From positions 1 through 64,000 of the forward strand of contig CAVPAM010000003.1 in the NCBI GenBank assembly GCA_963701445.1: a stretch of 64,000 bases of DNA, given 5' to 3'. The notes beneath the pieces were generated by a model. That model worked only from the letters and a program-made list of their open reading frames with translations, was not told the DNA's origin and searched no databases. This document shows, one piece after another, positions 43,399 to 53,150 of this stretch (the first letter of the stretch is position 1; each line of letters opens with the position of its first letter). Origin of the DNA: CAKZLS01 sp963701445. GTDB lineage: Bacteria > Pseudomonadota > Alphaproteobacteria > Rhodospirillales > Defluviicoccaceae. Position numbers and translations under genes: made by a program.

Positions 43399-44493
43399 AT
43401 GGTGCGATACGTTCCGCTGATATCGACGCTCTGCGCGTTCGCCCTGCTGGCGACCGTCGGCGGCGACGTCCTTGCTCAGCAGCGCGGGCAGCCCCTGCAG
43501 GTGGTGGTGGCCCCTGTCCGGGTCGCTCCGTTCGTCGACCGGGTCGAGGCGCTCGGCACGACCCGCGCCTACGAGACCGTGCGCGTCACCTCGAGCGTCA
43601 CCGAGAAGATCGCCGGAATTCACTTCGACGACGGCCAGGTGGTCGAAAAGGGCGACGTGCTCGTCGTTCTCGCCAAGGACGAGGAGGAGGCCGAGCTGGA
43701 GGCGGCGGAGGCGATCCTCAAGGAGAAACGGCTGGCCTACGGACGGGCCACCGCGCTCGAACAACGGAAATTCACCGCGACGGCCCAGCTCGACGAGCGG
43801 CGCGCCGAGTTGAGCCAGGCGGAGTCGCAAATCGCGGTGATCGAGGCGCGGATCGCCGACCGCGTGATCCGGGCGCCGTTCAGCGGCGCCGTCGGTCTCC
43901 GAAACATCAGCGTCGGCACCCTGGTGGAGCCGGGAGACGTGATCACCACCCTGGACGATCTGAGCACCATCAAGGTCGATTTTTCGGTCCCCTCGGCCTA
44001 TCTGCCGACCTTGAACCCCGGCCTCGGCATCGTCGCGCGGGCGGATGCGTTCGGAGACCGGCGGTTCGAGGGCGTCGTCAGCGGCGTCGACTCGCGGGTG
44101 GATCCCGTGACCCGCTCCATCGTTGCCCGCGCCGTGCTTCCGAACGCGGACGGCGCGCTCAAACCGGGGCTGCTGATGACGATCGAACTGCTCAAGAACC
44201 CCCGCCGGGCCATGTTCATTCCCGAGGAGGCGCTGATTCCGCGCGGCCGGGGCAACTCGGTGCTGGTGGTGGACGAAGCGGCCGGAAACGCCGTGGTCCG
44301 CCGCGAGGTGACGATCGGCATGCGGCAGCTCGGCAGCGTCGAGATCCTCGAGGGTCTGAGCGAGGGCGAGAAGGTCGTCACCCGCGGCGCGCTCCAGGTT
44401 CGCCCCGGCCAGCAGGTCTCGATCATCGCGGTCGACGACTCGCAGGCGCGCTTGCCCGAGGTGCTGCGGGGCACGCGGGACGGCACGCCGTGA
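43399..44493 (+). CDS. RND efflux periplasmic adaptor subunit
   Basis: A 364-residue membrane-fusion protein for a tripartite efflux pump. The start at 43399 gives a signal peptide (P-L-I-S-T-L-C-A-F-A-L-L-A-T-V-G-G); 43372 is an alternative. Visible are the G-T-T-R-A-Y-E-T-V-R barrel strand, a lipoyl half (G-I-H-F-D-D-G-Q-V-V-E-K-G-D), an Ala/Glu-rich hairpin (about 90-160), A-P-F-S-G-A-V-G-L and G-L-L-M-T-I-E-L near the end. The stop overlaps the GTG of the pump gene by 4 bp. Confidence 0.92.
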   Translation: MVRYVPLISTLCAFALLATVGGDVLAQQRGQPLQVVVAPVRVAPFVDRVEALGTTRAYETVRVTSSVTEKIAGIHFDDGQVVEKGDVLVVLAKDEEEAELEAAEAILKEKRLAYGRATALEQRKFTATAQLDERRAELSQAESQIAVIEARIADRVIRAPFSGAVGLRNISVGTLVEPGDVITTLDDLSTIKVDFSVPSAYLPTLNPGLGIVARADAFGDRRFEGVVSGVDSRVDPVTRSIVARAVLPNADGALKPGLLMTIELLKNPRRAMFIPEEALIPRGRGNSVLVVDEAAGNAVVRREVTIGMRQLGSVEILEGLSEGEKVVTRGALQVRPGQQVSIIAVDDSQARLPEVLRGTRDGTP

Positions 44494-47400
44494 TTCTCTC
44501 GGACGTATCGGTCAAGCGGCCGGTCTTCGCGTCCGTCATCAGCTTGCTTCTGATCGCCTTCGGCTTGGTTGCCTTCGATCGCCTGCCGCTGCGCGAATAC
44601 CCCGACATCGATCCTCCGGTGGTGTCCATCGACACCAGCTATCCGGGCGCCGCCGCCAACGTGGTGGAGACCCGGATCACCGAAATCATCGAGGACCGGG
44701 TCTCCGGCATCGAGGGGATCAAGTTCATCGAGTTCGAGGAGCGAGGACGGCCGATCGAGGATCACCATCGAGTTCGACGCCGATCGCGACGTGGACGCGG
44801 CCGCCAACGATATCCGCGACCGCGTCGCCGGCATCCTCGACGAAATCCCCGACGAGGCCGACCCGCCCGAGATCCAGAAGGTGGACACCAACGACGACGT
44901 CATCATGTGGTTGAACCTGGTCAGCGACCGCATGACCGTCCTGGAACTGACCGACTACGCCCAACGCTACCTGACCGACCGGTTCTCCGCGCTGGACGGC
45001 GTGGCGCGGGTGCGCGTGGGCGGCGGCCTGAGCTACGCCATGCGGATCTGGCTGGATCGCACCGCGCTCGCCGCCCGGGGCTTGACGGTGAACGACGTGG
45101 AAACCGCGCTCCGCGCCGAGAACGTGGAACTGCCGGCCGGCAGCATCGAGTTGCGGCTACGGCAATTGACCGTGCGCGTCGAACGCGGCTTCCGCACGCC
45201 CGAGGACTTCGGCAAACTGGTTCTGGGGCAGGGCGCGGACGGCTATCTGGTCCGGCTGGGCGACGTCGCCCGCGTGGAGAAAGGTGCCGTCGAGGAGCGC
45301 ACCTTCTTTCGCGGCAACGGCGTGCCCATGGTGGGCATCGGCATCATCAAGCAGTCCCAGGGCAACACCCTGGCCGTGGCCGAGAACGCCCGGGACGAGG
45401 CGGCCCGGCTCAACAAGACCCTGCCGGAAGGCATGGAAATCAAGCAGAGCTACGACACCAGCGTCTTCATCCAGGGCGCCATCGACGAAGTGTACAAGAC
45501 TCTGTTCATCGCCATCGGCATGGTGGTCCTGGTGATTTACCTGTTCCTCGGCAGTGTCCGCGCCATGATCGTGGCCGCCGTGACCGTGCCGGTGTCGCTG
45601 ACCGCCACCTTCATCGTTTTGTACGCACTCGGTTTTTCCATCAATCTGTTCACCCTTCTCGCGCTGGTTCTGGCCATCGGCCTGGTGGTCGACGACGCCA
45701 TCGTGGTCCTGGAGAATATTCACCGGCGCATGGACGAGGGGGAATCGCCCCTGGTGGCGGCCTTCCGGGGCGCCCGTCAGGTGGGCTTCGCGGTGATCGC
45801 CACGACCCTGGTGCTGGTGTCCGTTTTCGTGCCCATCGCCTTTCTGGAGGGCGACGTCGGGCGCCTGTTCACGGAATTCGCGCTGACCATGGCGGCGGCG
45901 GTGGCATTTTCCAGCGTCGTCGCCTTGACCCTGTCGCCCATGCTGGCCTCCCGGCTGCTGCGCCCGGGCTTCGGCAACAACGCCCTGGCGCGCGGCGTGG
46001 AGCGGACGTCCGCCGCCGCCCAGCGAGCCTATCGCCGGGCGTTGGAGGCGTGCCTGCGCCGTCCCGTCGCCATCGGCGCGATCTATCTGCTCGTCCTCGG
46101 CGGCGGCGCGTGGCTGTTCACGCTCATCCCCGGCGAGTATGCCCCGAAGGAGGACCGGGGCGCGTTCTTCCTCATCGTCGACGGTCCCGAGGGCGCTTCC
46201 TACGACTACATGGTCGAGTACATGGACGAGATCGAGCGCCGGATGATGCCGCTCGTGGACGCGGGAGAGGTGACGCGGCTGCTGGTCCGGGCCCCCCGCC
46301 AGTTCGGCAACCTGGAGATCTTCAACGGCGGCATCGTCATCTTCGTGCTCGACGACTGGGATGTCCGGCGATCGGGCTGGGCGATCATGGACGACGTCCG
46401 CGCGCGGCTCGACGGCCTCCCCGGCGTTCGCGCGTTTCCGGTGATGCGTCAGGGGTTCGGCGGGCGGATCCAGAAGCCGGTCCAGTTCGTGATCGGCGGC
46501 GGCACCTACGACGAACTCGCCGAATGGCGCGATATCCTGCTCGAAAAGATCGAGGAGAACAATCCGGGGCTGACCGCCATCGACTACGACTACAAGGAGA
46601 CCAAGCCGCAGGTCCGCATCGTCATCGACCGCGACCGGGCCGGCGACCTCGGGGTCACCATCGGCAACATCGGCCGCACCCTGGAGACCATTCTCGGCTC
46701 GCGGCGGGTCACCAGCTACATCGAGGGCGGCGAGGAATACGACGTCATCCTCGAGGGCGAACGCGACACCCAGCGCACCCCCGCCACCATCGACAACATC
46801 TATGTCCGTTCCGAGCGGTCGGGGGAACTGATCCCCTTGTCCAATCTGGTGACGATGGAGGAACGCGCCGACTCGCAGACGCTGAACCGCTACAACCGGG
46901 TGCGGGCGATCACCATCGAGGCCGATCTCGCCGACGGCTACACCCTCGGCGAGGCGCTGGCATTCCTGGAGGGCCTGGTGGACGCGCACCTTCCGGATAC
47001 GGCCATCATCGACTTCAAGGGCCAGTCCCAGGACTTCCGGTCCGCCGGCTCGTCCATCGTGTTCGCCTTCGCGCTCGGCCTGCTGGTGGTGTTCCTGGTC
47101 CTGGCCGCCCAGTTCGAGAGCTACCTGCATCCGTTCATCATCATGCTGACGGTGCCGCTGGCCATGGCCGGGGCGCTGCTGGCGCTGTTCGTTACCGGCG
47201 GCACGCTCAATCTGTACAGCCAGATCGGCCTGATCATGCTGGTGGGGCTGGCGGCCAAGAACGGCATCCTGATCGTCGAGTTCGCCAACCAGTTGAGGGA
47301 CCGGGGGACCGGCTTCGACGAGGCGCTGCTGGAGGCGGCGACGACGCGGCTCAGGCCCATCCTGATGACCGGCATCACCACCGCGGCCGGCGCCGTGCCG

Positions 47401-47643
47401 CTGATCCTGTCGACCGGCGCCGGGGCCGAGACCCGGGCGATGATCGGCATGGTGGTGTTCTCGGGCGTCATCGTCGCCACCGCGTTCACGCTGTTCGTGG
47501 TTCCGGCCGCCTATCACCTCATGGCGCGCAACACCGGCTCCCCCGGCGACGTCGCGCGCCGCCTGGACCGCGACCTGGCCGCCGAACAAGACCCCGAGCC
47601 TCCCCACCCCCACGAAGTCGCAACCCGCCCGGCCGCCGAGTAA
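44490..47643 (+). CDS. RND family efflux pump, inner-membrane transporter, frame-disrupted
   Basis: An HAE1-type pump of about 1050 residues. The N-terminal part (V-K-R-P-V-F-A-S-V-I-S, first membrane helix) and the remainder are in different frames that meet near 44735, in the loop normally reading S-S-S-R-E-G; one or two bases appear lost. Beyond it everything is intact: I-W-L-D pore-domain motif, the proton relay Asp pair in G-L-V-V-D-D-A-I-V-V-L-E-N-I (about 400), 12 membrane helices and Q-F-E-S-Y near the end of the C-terminal half. It uses the proton gradient to expel drugs or lipids with the adaptor encoded upstream. The start is a GTG overlapping the adaptor stop. Confidence 0.88.
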
Positions 47644-48236
47644 GACTGACGCCGCGAATTGGAAACGGCGACGCGGTACCGTACCGGCCGCCTCTCCCCC
47701 GCATTTTCAATCTCAAATCAGAAATCTCGGGAATCTCAATCAATCTCAAAGTCTGAGAAGTTGTCTTCGCGCGAGCATCTTTAAGTAATGAATATTCATT
47801 TTCTGAGTTTAAAAGCGCGACTCTCGGTGGCTATTTTCACGTTTTAGTCAAGATAATGAAACATAATAGATAAATAAGCGCCGCAAAATAAATCTTTGGA
47901 AGATATGCAAGACGCAGGAATGGAAAACATTACCACGCCCGGCCTCCTTGCCCGGCAGGAAACGCTGCGCTTTCGCCACACTTTCGCTTCATTTGTCAGA
48001 TAGCCAGACCGTTAAGCTTTGTAATTGCTTATTTTTGCAAGTCTCTTGCGGTTCACTGTGGCCGCATCATGGTGTGAGAGAGAGATTTGGCGCCGTGGGT
48101 CCGCGGGACGGAGACCCAGGGCACTCCACACCTATGGGATGGAGAATTAAATGAAAATTTGTTGCGTTCGCGTAAAAAAATAAAACAATACTTATTTTTT
48201 ACACATCACTATCGAAATCATGAAAGGAAAAAATTG
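47644..48236. other. AT-rich intergenic region and leader of RTX gene
   Basis: 593 bp, much richer in A and T than its surroundings. It holds a perfect 14-bp palindrome AATGAATATTCATT (47787-47800), several A/T runs and, just before the RTX start, AAAGGAAAAAATTG as ribosome site. No gene is seen. The composition suggests a regulatory region or horizontally acquired sequence. Confidence 0.5.
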
Positions 48237-49614
48237 ATGAGCACTATATTTGGCGATTTTTCTGACGAATATTTAGTTGCCTCCTCTGGGGACGACACCG
48301 TGTCGGGGTTTGGCGGTGACGACACCCTATTCGGCAAGGAGGCCGATGATCTCCTTCTCGGCGGCACCGGCGCCGACCTCGTTTACGGGCAGACTGGCGG
48401 TGACACCATCGAGGGCGGCGATGGAAACGACAGTCTGTTCGGCGGCGACGACCGTGACCTGATCGAAGGGGATGGCGGTTCCGATGTTATCAGGGGTCAG
48501 AACGGCGCGCGATACCCTGTCGGGCGGAACCGACGACGATACCGTGTATGGCGACACCGAGGACGACGAGGCGCGCGGCGGCGACGGGAATGACAAGGTC
48601 CTGGGCGGCGACGGAAATGACAGTGTTTGGGGTGACGCTGGCGACGACACGGTGGATGGCGGCGCCGGGGACGACCAGGTTTGGGGCGGCGATGGCAACG
48701 ACTACGTCGAAGCCGGAGATTCCGGCGTCACGTCGGGCCGCGACACCCTCGGGGCGGGAACGGCGACGACCACATGCACGGCGATCGGGGCAATGATCTG
48801 ATGTATGGAGGATCCGGCAGACGACGAGATCGAGGGGTTCGGCGGCGACGACACGCAGTTCGGCGGCGACGGCAACGACAACATGCGGTCCGGGGACGGC
48901 AACGACTCGCTGTATGGCGAGGATGGAAACGACCTACGTCGGAGGCGAGAGATGGCAACGATTGGGCATCCGGAGGGTGTCGGAGCCGACACGGTAAAGG
49001 GCGATGACGGTAACGACAGCCTCTACGGCGCCGATGGCAAGGACCTCGTGCTCGGTGGCGCGGGGAACGACGTGCTCGGCGGCGGTGCCGACAACGACGT
49101 GCTCAACGGCGGAACCGGCAACGACACCATCGGCGGCGACGGCGGATCGGACAAGATCTACGGTGAAGCGGGGAACGATCGGGCCGGCGGCGGAGACGGT
49201 AACGACTCCATTTACGGCGACGCCGGCAACGACACCCTGAACGGCGACAGCGGCAATGACGTCGTCGGTGGTGGCGACGGCGCCGATGTCGTTTTCGGCG
49301 ATGCCGGCAATGACCTGGTGGACGGCGGATCGGGCAACGACACCGTGTCCGGCGGGCTGGGCGACGATATCCTCTATGGCGGATCGGGCCGCGACAGGCT
49401 GGTGTTCGACGCCGGCTGGGGGGCCGATACCGTCCGCGACTTCAATGTGCTCGACGATACCCTTGTCTTCACGGGCGGCGCCGCGACGTCCATGGCCGAT
49501 CTCTCCGTCCGCCACGCGGGGAACAGTACCTACCTGGAGGCTGACGGCAACACGATTGCGTTGCTGAACGTCAACGCTTCGGCATTCGACGCCGTCGACA
49601 TCCTGTTCCAATAA
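48237..49614 (+). CDS. RTX calcium-binding repeat protein, frame-disrupted; type I secretion substrate
   Basis: The product is almost wholly made of nine-residue G-G-x-G-x-D-x-x-x RTX repeats (for example G-G-D-G-N-D-S-L-F-G and G-D-G-N-D-K-V-L-G-G), which bind calcium outside the cell as parallel beta-rolls. The C-terminal about 80 residues lack repeats and carry the usual type I export features (D-R-L-V-F-D-A-G-W-G-A-D-T, D-F-N-V-L-D-D-T-L-V-F). The repeats can be followed from the ATG at 48237 to the stop only by changing frame near 48508, 48755, 48820, 48935, 48950 and 48975. Whether the gene is decayed or the repeats were misread in sequencing is open. The exporter genes 8-10 kb upstream are the likely partner. 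About 458 residues if restored. Confidence 0.85.
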
Positions 49615-49635
49615 GCGGGAGCGGAGCGGCCTCGG

Positions 49636-49998
49636 TTACGGCTGGTTCAGGCCCAGTTCGCGCTGCGTTTTCTTGGGCAACCCCAGCGACACGATACGAT
49701 GGGAGTGCCGCAGGTAATCCCGCAACTCGTCGTCGGACAAACCCGGTTCCGCGTGGTGCTGGATCCATTTCATGCCGCGCGACGCCAGGTACGGCGCCGG
49801 ACGCAGGCCCGGCCGGTCCTTCAGCATCTCGTAGGCGATGTCGCCTGCCTTGAACGTAAAGCGCGGTTCGCCATCGTCCCAGCCGCCGACGGCGAACACC
49901 TTGCCGCCCACCTTCCACACATCCGAACCGCCCCATTGGACCACATGGGTGGTGGCGGGAAGGGCGCGGCAGAAGGCATTGAACTCGTCGTATGTCAT
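49636..49998 (-). CDS. MmcQ/YjbR family DNA-binding protein
   Basis: A 120-residue protein of the MmcQ/YjbR family (a CyaY-like fold). Family marks are M-T-Y-D-E-F-N-A-F-C at the start, V-W-K-V-G-G-K-V-F-A, L-K-D-R-P-G-L-R-P-A-P-Y-L-A-S-R-G, and the W-I-Q-H segment. Cytosolic, function poorly known. The start at 49998 (M-T-Y-D-E-F) fits the family; a longer frame begins at 50028. It is convergent with the RTX gene. Confidence 0.85.
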   Translation of the reverse strand: MTYDEFNAFCRALPATTHVVQWGGSDVWKVGGKVFAVGGWDDGEPRFTFKAGDIAYEMLKDRPGLRPAPYLASRGMKWIQHHAEPGLSDDELRDYLRHSHRIVSLGLPKKTQRELGLNQP

Positions 49999-50461
49999 CT
50001 CTCGAGGCGTTCCGCGCGTCCCGGTCAATCCACCACATGCGAGGACAAGGGGTACATTGCCCGGTTCGGGGGCAAACGGTCAAGAACCCGCTCCGGCCTC
50101 GAATACTAGCCCGAATACCGAACACGACTACTTCCATGAATTAGGAGTTTTCACAATGGAAGACCCCCGCTCAAAGCTTTTTTAAGGCAGGCGGGGGCCT
50201 ATAAATCGGAGTTTTGAATACTCCGCGCTCGACAATGCCGAGTGAATTCTTGGCCTTTAATGTCGGATGCCGGTGCCAAGGGGCCGACATCCCACTTCCA
50301 GTCCGGTGGATTCATGCGGCTAGCGCACCTCCATCTAATGGAATACTTAACATTATCACGCCACTTCCATATAAATGTCAAGACCATCTCGATCACACTT
50401 TGCACGGTCGCGGTTTTGGTTTCCGTCGCGTCCCCCCGTTCTTCAGCCAGGAGCTCGGCCC
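49999..50461. other. Intergenic region
   Basis: 463 bp between MmcQ/YjbR and endonuclease III genes. Two blocks rich in C and G, CCCCCGC at 50166 and GCGGGGG at 50190, could pair as a long-loop hairpin. No gene is supported; open frames are short and in the wrong place for a start. Confidence 0.4.
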
Positions 50462-51097
50462 ATGAAAACCGCCGACGTCGATGCGTTTTACGCCCGGCTC
50501 GCCGCTCTCGATCCGGAACCGCGGAGCGAGCTCCGGTTCAAGAACCCCTATACCCTCCTGGTGGCGGTGGTGCTGTCGGCGCAGGCGACGGACGCGGGCG
50601 TCAACAAGGCCACGGAGCCGCTGTTCAAGACCGTGGATACGCCCGAGGCCATGCTGTTGCTGGGGGAGGATGGCCTCAGGGAGGCCATCAAGACCATCGG
50701 CCTGTTCAACACCAAGGCCCGCAACGTCATCGCGCTGAGCCGTATCCTCGTCGACCGGCACGGCGGCCAGGTCCCGCGCGACCGAGACGCGCTGGAGGCC
50801 CTGCCGGGCGTCGGCCGAAAGACCGCCAACGTGGTTCTCAACGTCGCCTTCGGGGAGCCGACCATCGCCGTGGATACGCACATTTTCCGGGTCGCCAACC
50901 GCACCGGCCTCGCGCCCGGCAAGACGCCGCTCGCGGTGGAAACGATGCTCGAGACCGTCACGCCGGAGCGCTGGCGCCGGCACGCCCACCACTGGCTGAT
51001 CCTGCATGGCCGCTATATCTGCAAGGCCCGGAAACCGCGCTGTCCGGAATGCGTGGTCCGCGACCTGTGCGCGTTCCCGGATAAGACCCGGGCGTAG
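50462..51097 (+). CDS. nth: Endonuclease III
   Basis: A 211-residue DNA glycosylase/AP lyase that removes oxidised pyrimidines. It has the S-A-Q-A-T-D segment, the helix-hairpin-helix L-P-G-V-G-R-K-T-A-N with catalytic Lys (about residue 120), the catalytic Asp in V-D-T-H-I-F-R (about 138), and the [4Fe-4S] binding pattern C-x6-C-x2-C-x5-C at the end (C-K-A-R-K-P-R-C-P-E-C-V-V-R-D-L-C). The ATG follows AGGAGC. All critical residues are present. Confidence 0.95.
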   Translation: MKTADVDAFYARLAALDPEPRSELRFKNPYTLLVAVVLSAQATDAGVNKATEPLFKTVDTPEAMLLLGEDGLREAIKTIGLFNTKARNVIALSRILVDRHGGQVPRDRDALEALPGVGRKTANVVLNVAFGEPTIAVDTHIFRVANRTGLAPGKTPLAVETMLETVTPERWRRHAHHWLILHGRYICKARKPRCPECVVRDLCAFPDKTRA

Positions 51098-51120
51098 ACC
51101 CGGAAAACCCCAGGTTCAGT

Positions 51121-51513
51121 TCAGCCGGTTCTGGGCCGTGGCGATTGAACCACGCTGTTCAGGCACGACTCCCCGGAAACCGTCTCCATGTTGCCGTTGC
51201 GGGCTTCCACATGGGTCACCCGCGTCTCCCCACCGGCGGCTTTCGTGTAGAGGAAGACGTCGAGGATGCAGCGGCCGTTCCGGTACTGCAGGATTTCGGC
51301 GGGACCGTCGACGCGATTGAAGTCGGCGGGACCGAGCAGGGCCACCACCTGCGACCGCCCCAGTCCGGAAAGCTCCGTCGCGGTCGTACTCGCGGTCTGG
51401 CCGTCGCCGGAACCGCCCGGGGAACCGCACCCTTCGAGCAACAGCGCGGCGCCGGCCACGGCGGCCACGGCCAGGGTCGCGAAACCGAATTTCAGCCTGT
51501 TTGTCATGGTCAC
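51121..51513 (-). CDS. Small lipoprotein, SmpA/OmlA-like fold possible
   Basis: A 130-residue protein with a lipoprotein signal: hydrophobic V-A-A-V-A-G-A-A-L-L-L followed by the lipobox L-E-G-C (about residue 29). The mature part has L-G-R-S-Q-V-V-A-L-L-G-P-A-D-F (about 51-65), the two-helix start of a SmpA/BamE-like or similar small periplasmic fold, then a Cys pair (R-C-I-L, S-C-L-N). No family can be fixed. Its ATG overlaps the stop of the bactofilin gene by 4 bp; another ATG lies at 51507. Confidence 0.65.
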   Translation of the reverse strand: MTMTNRLKFGFATLAVAAVAGAALLLEGCGSPGGSGDGQTASTTATELSGLGRSQVVALLGPADFNRVDGPAEILQYRNGRCILDVFLYTKAAGGETRVTHVEARNGNMETVSGESCLNSVVQSPRPRTG

Positions 51514-52193
51514 TCCCGTGGCGCGGTGATTTCCAGCTCGGGGACGCTGGCCTTGCCGGGCGCCGCGCCGCCGGCGCTCGGAGCCGGAGCCGAAGGCTTT
51601 TCAGGGGCCCTCGGCGCACCCGCGTCGGCCACGGATTCCACCGCGCCGACGATTTCGCCTCCGGCCTCGATGACGATCCGGCCGTACCGGATCTTGCCGG
51701 TGACATGCCCGGTGGAGCGAACGACGAGACGCTCGTGCGCCGTCAGCTCGCCGTCGAAGCGCCCGGAGATGTCGGCCTCCTGCACTTCCGCCTTGCCGCT
51801 GAACACGCCGCTCGGCCCGATTTCGATCTGCCGGCCATTGGTCAGGGAAACCTCGACGTGGCCTTCCACCACCAGTTTGTCGCACGACGTGATCTCGCCC
51901 TTGAGACGGATATCCTCGCCGACGACGAGAGTGTTCTTTTCAACGGAATTCGACATGGGTTTTCCTTCGTTCGCGGTCGGTTTGACCTCGGGCCGCCTCG
52001 CCGCGCCGGTGTTGTCCGCCGGCCGCTGGGGGATGTCGGGATGGAAGCCCGCCCCTCCGGACGGGCGCGCCAGGGGTTGCGGACTCCTGGCGGCGGGAGC
52101 CTTGGGCGGCGCCGGCTCGGGATCCCTGAAAGCCTTGTCGCCCGCGGGCCCCTTCGGTCCGTCCTCGTTCAGGTCGCTTTTCTTACGAAACAT
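51510..52193 (-). CDS. Bactofilin-type polymer-forming cytoskeletal protein
   Basis: A protein of about 227 residues. The centre (about 90-190) is the bactofilin beta-helix, marked by L-V-V-G-E-D-I-R-L-K-G-E-I, C-D-K-L-V-V-E-G-H-V, I-S-G-R-F-D-G-E-L and G-H-V-T-G-K-I-R-Y-G. Both ends are Pro/Ala-rich and flexible. Bactofilins polymerise at the membrane and place cell-wall or stalk enzymes. The start at 52193 (M-F-R-K-K) follows GGGAGGC; an in-frame ATG at 52235 overlaps the EI24 stop and could also be used. Operon with the lipoprotein and EI24 genes. Confidence 0.85.
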   Translation of the reverse strand: MFRKKSDLNEDGPKGPAGDKAFRDPEPAPPKAPAARSPQPLARPSGGAGFHPDIPQRPADNTGAARRPEVKPTANEGKPMSNSVEKNTLVVGEDIRLKGEITSCDKLVVEGHVEVSLTNGRQIEIGPSGVFSGKAEVQEADISGRFDGELTAHERLVVRSTGHVTGKIRYGRIVIEAGGEIVGAVESVADAGAPRAPEKPSAPAPSAGGAAPGKASVPELEITAPRE

Positions 52194-52231
52194 CGATACT
52201 GCCTCCCGTCTCTCATCATATTGCCCGTCTT

Positions 52232-52936
52232 TCATTTAATCGTAACGCCCGCGCCCGGCGCCTTCGAAATTTGCGATCCGGTCAGTCGCCAGCCCTCGAG
52301 CAAATGCACCATGGCGGCGGTGGCGATGATCGGCGCCAGAAGGTTGACGATCGGCACCGTCAACACGAACGCCGTGGCCACGCCGGCGACAAACAGCGTG
52401 CCCTGGTGACGCTTTCGCAATGCCTTGGCTTCGCTCGGCTCAAGCCGGCGGAGCGCCACCAGTTCAAAATACTCGCGGCCCAAAAGATATCCGTTGACGC
52501 CGTAGAACACAAAAGGGAATAGCGGCGGAAACAGCAGGAAAACCAGGATCACCAGGTTCAGGCCCACCATGATGGCGAGAAAGCGGAGCGTGGTGGAAAT
52601 GATTTCCCCCATTGGGGTCTCGCGCACCTCCGGAAGGTGCGGGTAATGCTTCTCCTCCACGGCGTCGGCGACGCGGTCCAGCAGGAACCCCACCGTGGCG
52701 CTCACCACCGCCGGAAACAACAGCCAGGTGATCACCAGCGTGGCCAGCCCGCCGAGCACATCGATCGCCGTTTCCAGCCAGCCGATATCGAAAAACGACG
52801 TATCGGTCAGCAGAAAGCCGACCCCCAGCCACAACAGCGCGAAAATGGCGGCGGACGCGCCCACGCTGATCCAGACGACGCGTCTGATGTTCGGATCGCC
52901 GAACTGACCGATGGCCTTGGAAAATGCTTTGATCAC
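52232..52936 (-). CDS. EI24 / CysZ-like membrane protein
   Basis: A 234-residue protein with about four membrane helices (W-I-S-V-G-A-S-A-A-I-F-A-L-L-W-L, T-L-V-I-T-W-L-L-F-P, and a long V-I-L-V-F-L-L-F-P-P-L-F). It fits the EI24/CysZ family in size and in the Y-F-E-L-V-A-L-R-R segment and the F-P-A-V-V-S block. CysZ imports sulfate in other bacteria; the role here is unknown, since no cysteine genes adjoin. Its stop overlaps the possible upstream start of the bactofilin gene. Confidence 0.78.
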   Translation of the reverse strand: MIKAFSKAIGQFGDPNIRRVVWISVGASAAIFALLWLGVGFLLTDTSFFDIGWLETAIDVLGGLATLVITWLLFPAVVSATVGFLLDRVADAVEEKHYPHLPEVRETPMGEIISTTLRFLAIMVGLNLVILVFLLFPPLFPFVFYGVNGYLLGREYFELVALRRLEPSEAKALRKRHQGTLFVAGVATAFVLTVPIVNLLAPIIATAAMVHLLEGWRLTGSQISKAPGAGVTIK

Positions 52937-53150
52937 TGCTCTCGCTCCGGGACTGAAAAGGCGTGCTCGTTTCGACTCTGTTTAGCTTTCGCGCGATCGG
53001 CGCGCAAGGGAACGCGGTCGGCGGCGGGGACGGCTCCCCGGCCCGGCACCGCCGCCACGCGGCCGGACACATCCTCCGCGGCGGGGCTTGTCCGCACCCC
53101 GCCCGCCGGTATACTGCGCGCCTCCGGACGCATAATGAGGGGACTTCAAC

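Noticed and set aside
45157..47613. 818-residue open frame antisense to the RND pump
   Set aside because: Shadow frame with His/Gln/Gly-rich sequence and no family features, opposite a clearly coding pump.
48250..49420. Possible CRISPR array in the regular repeats
   Set aside because: The periodicity is 27 bp in coding frame with G-G-x-G-x-D translation; there are no unique spacers and no cas genes.
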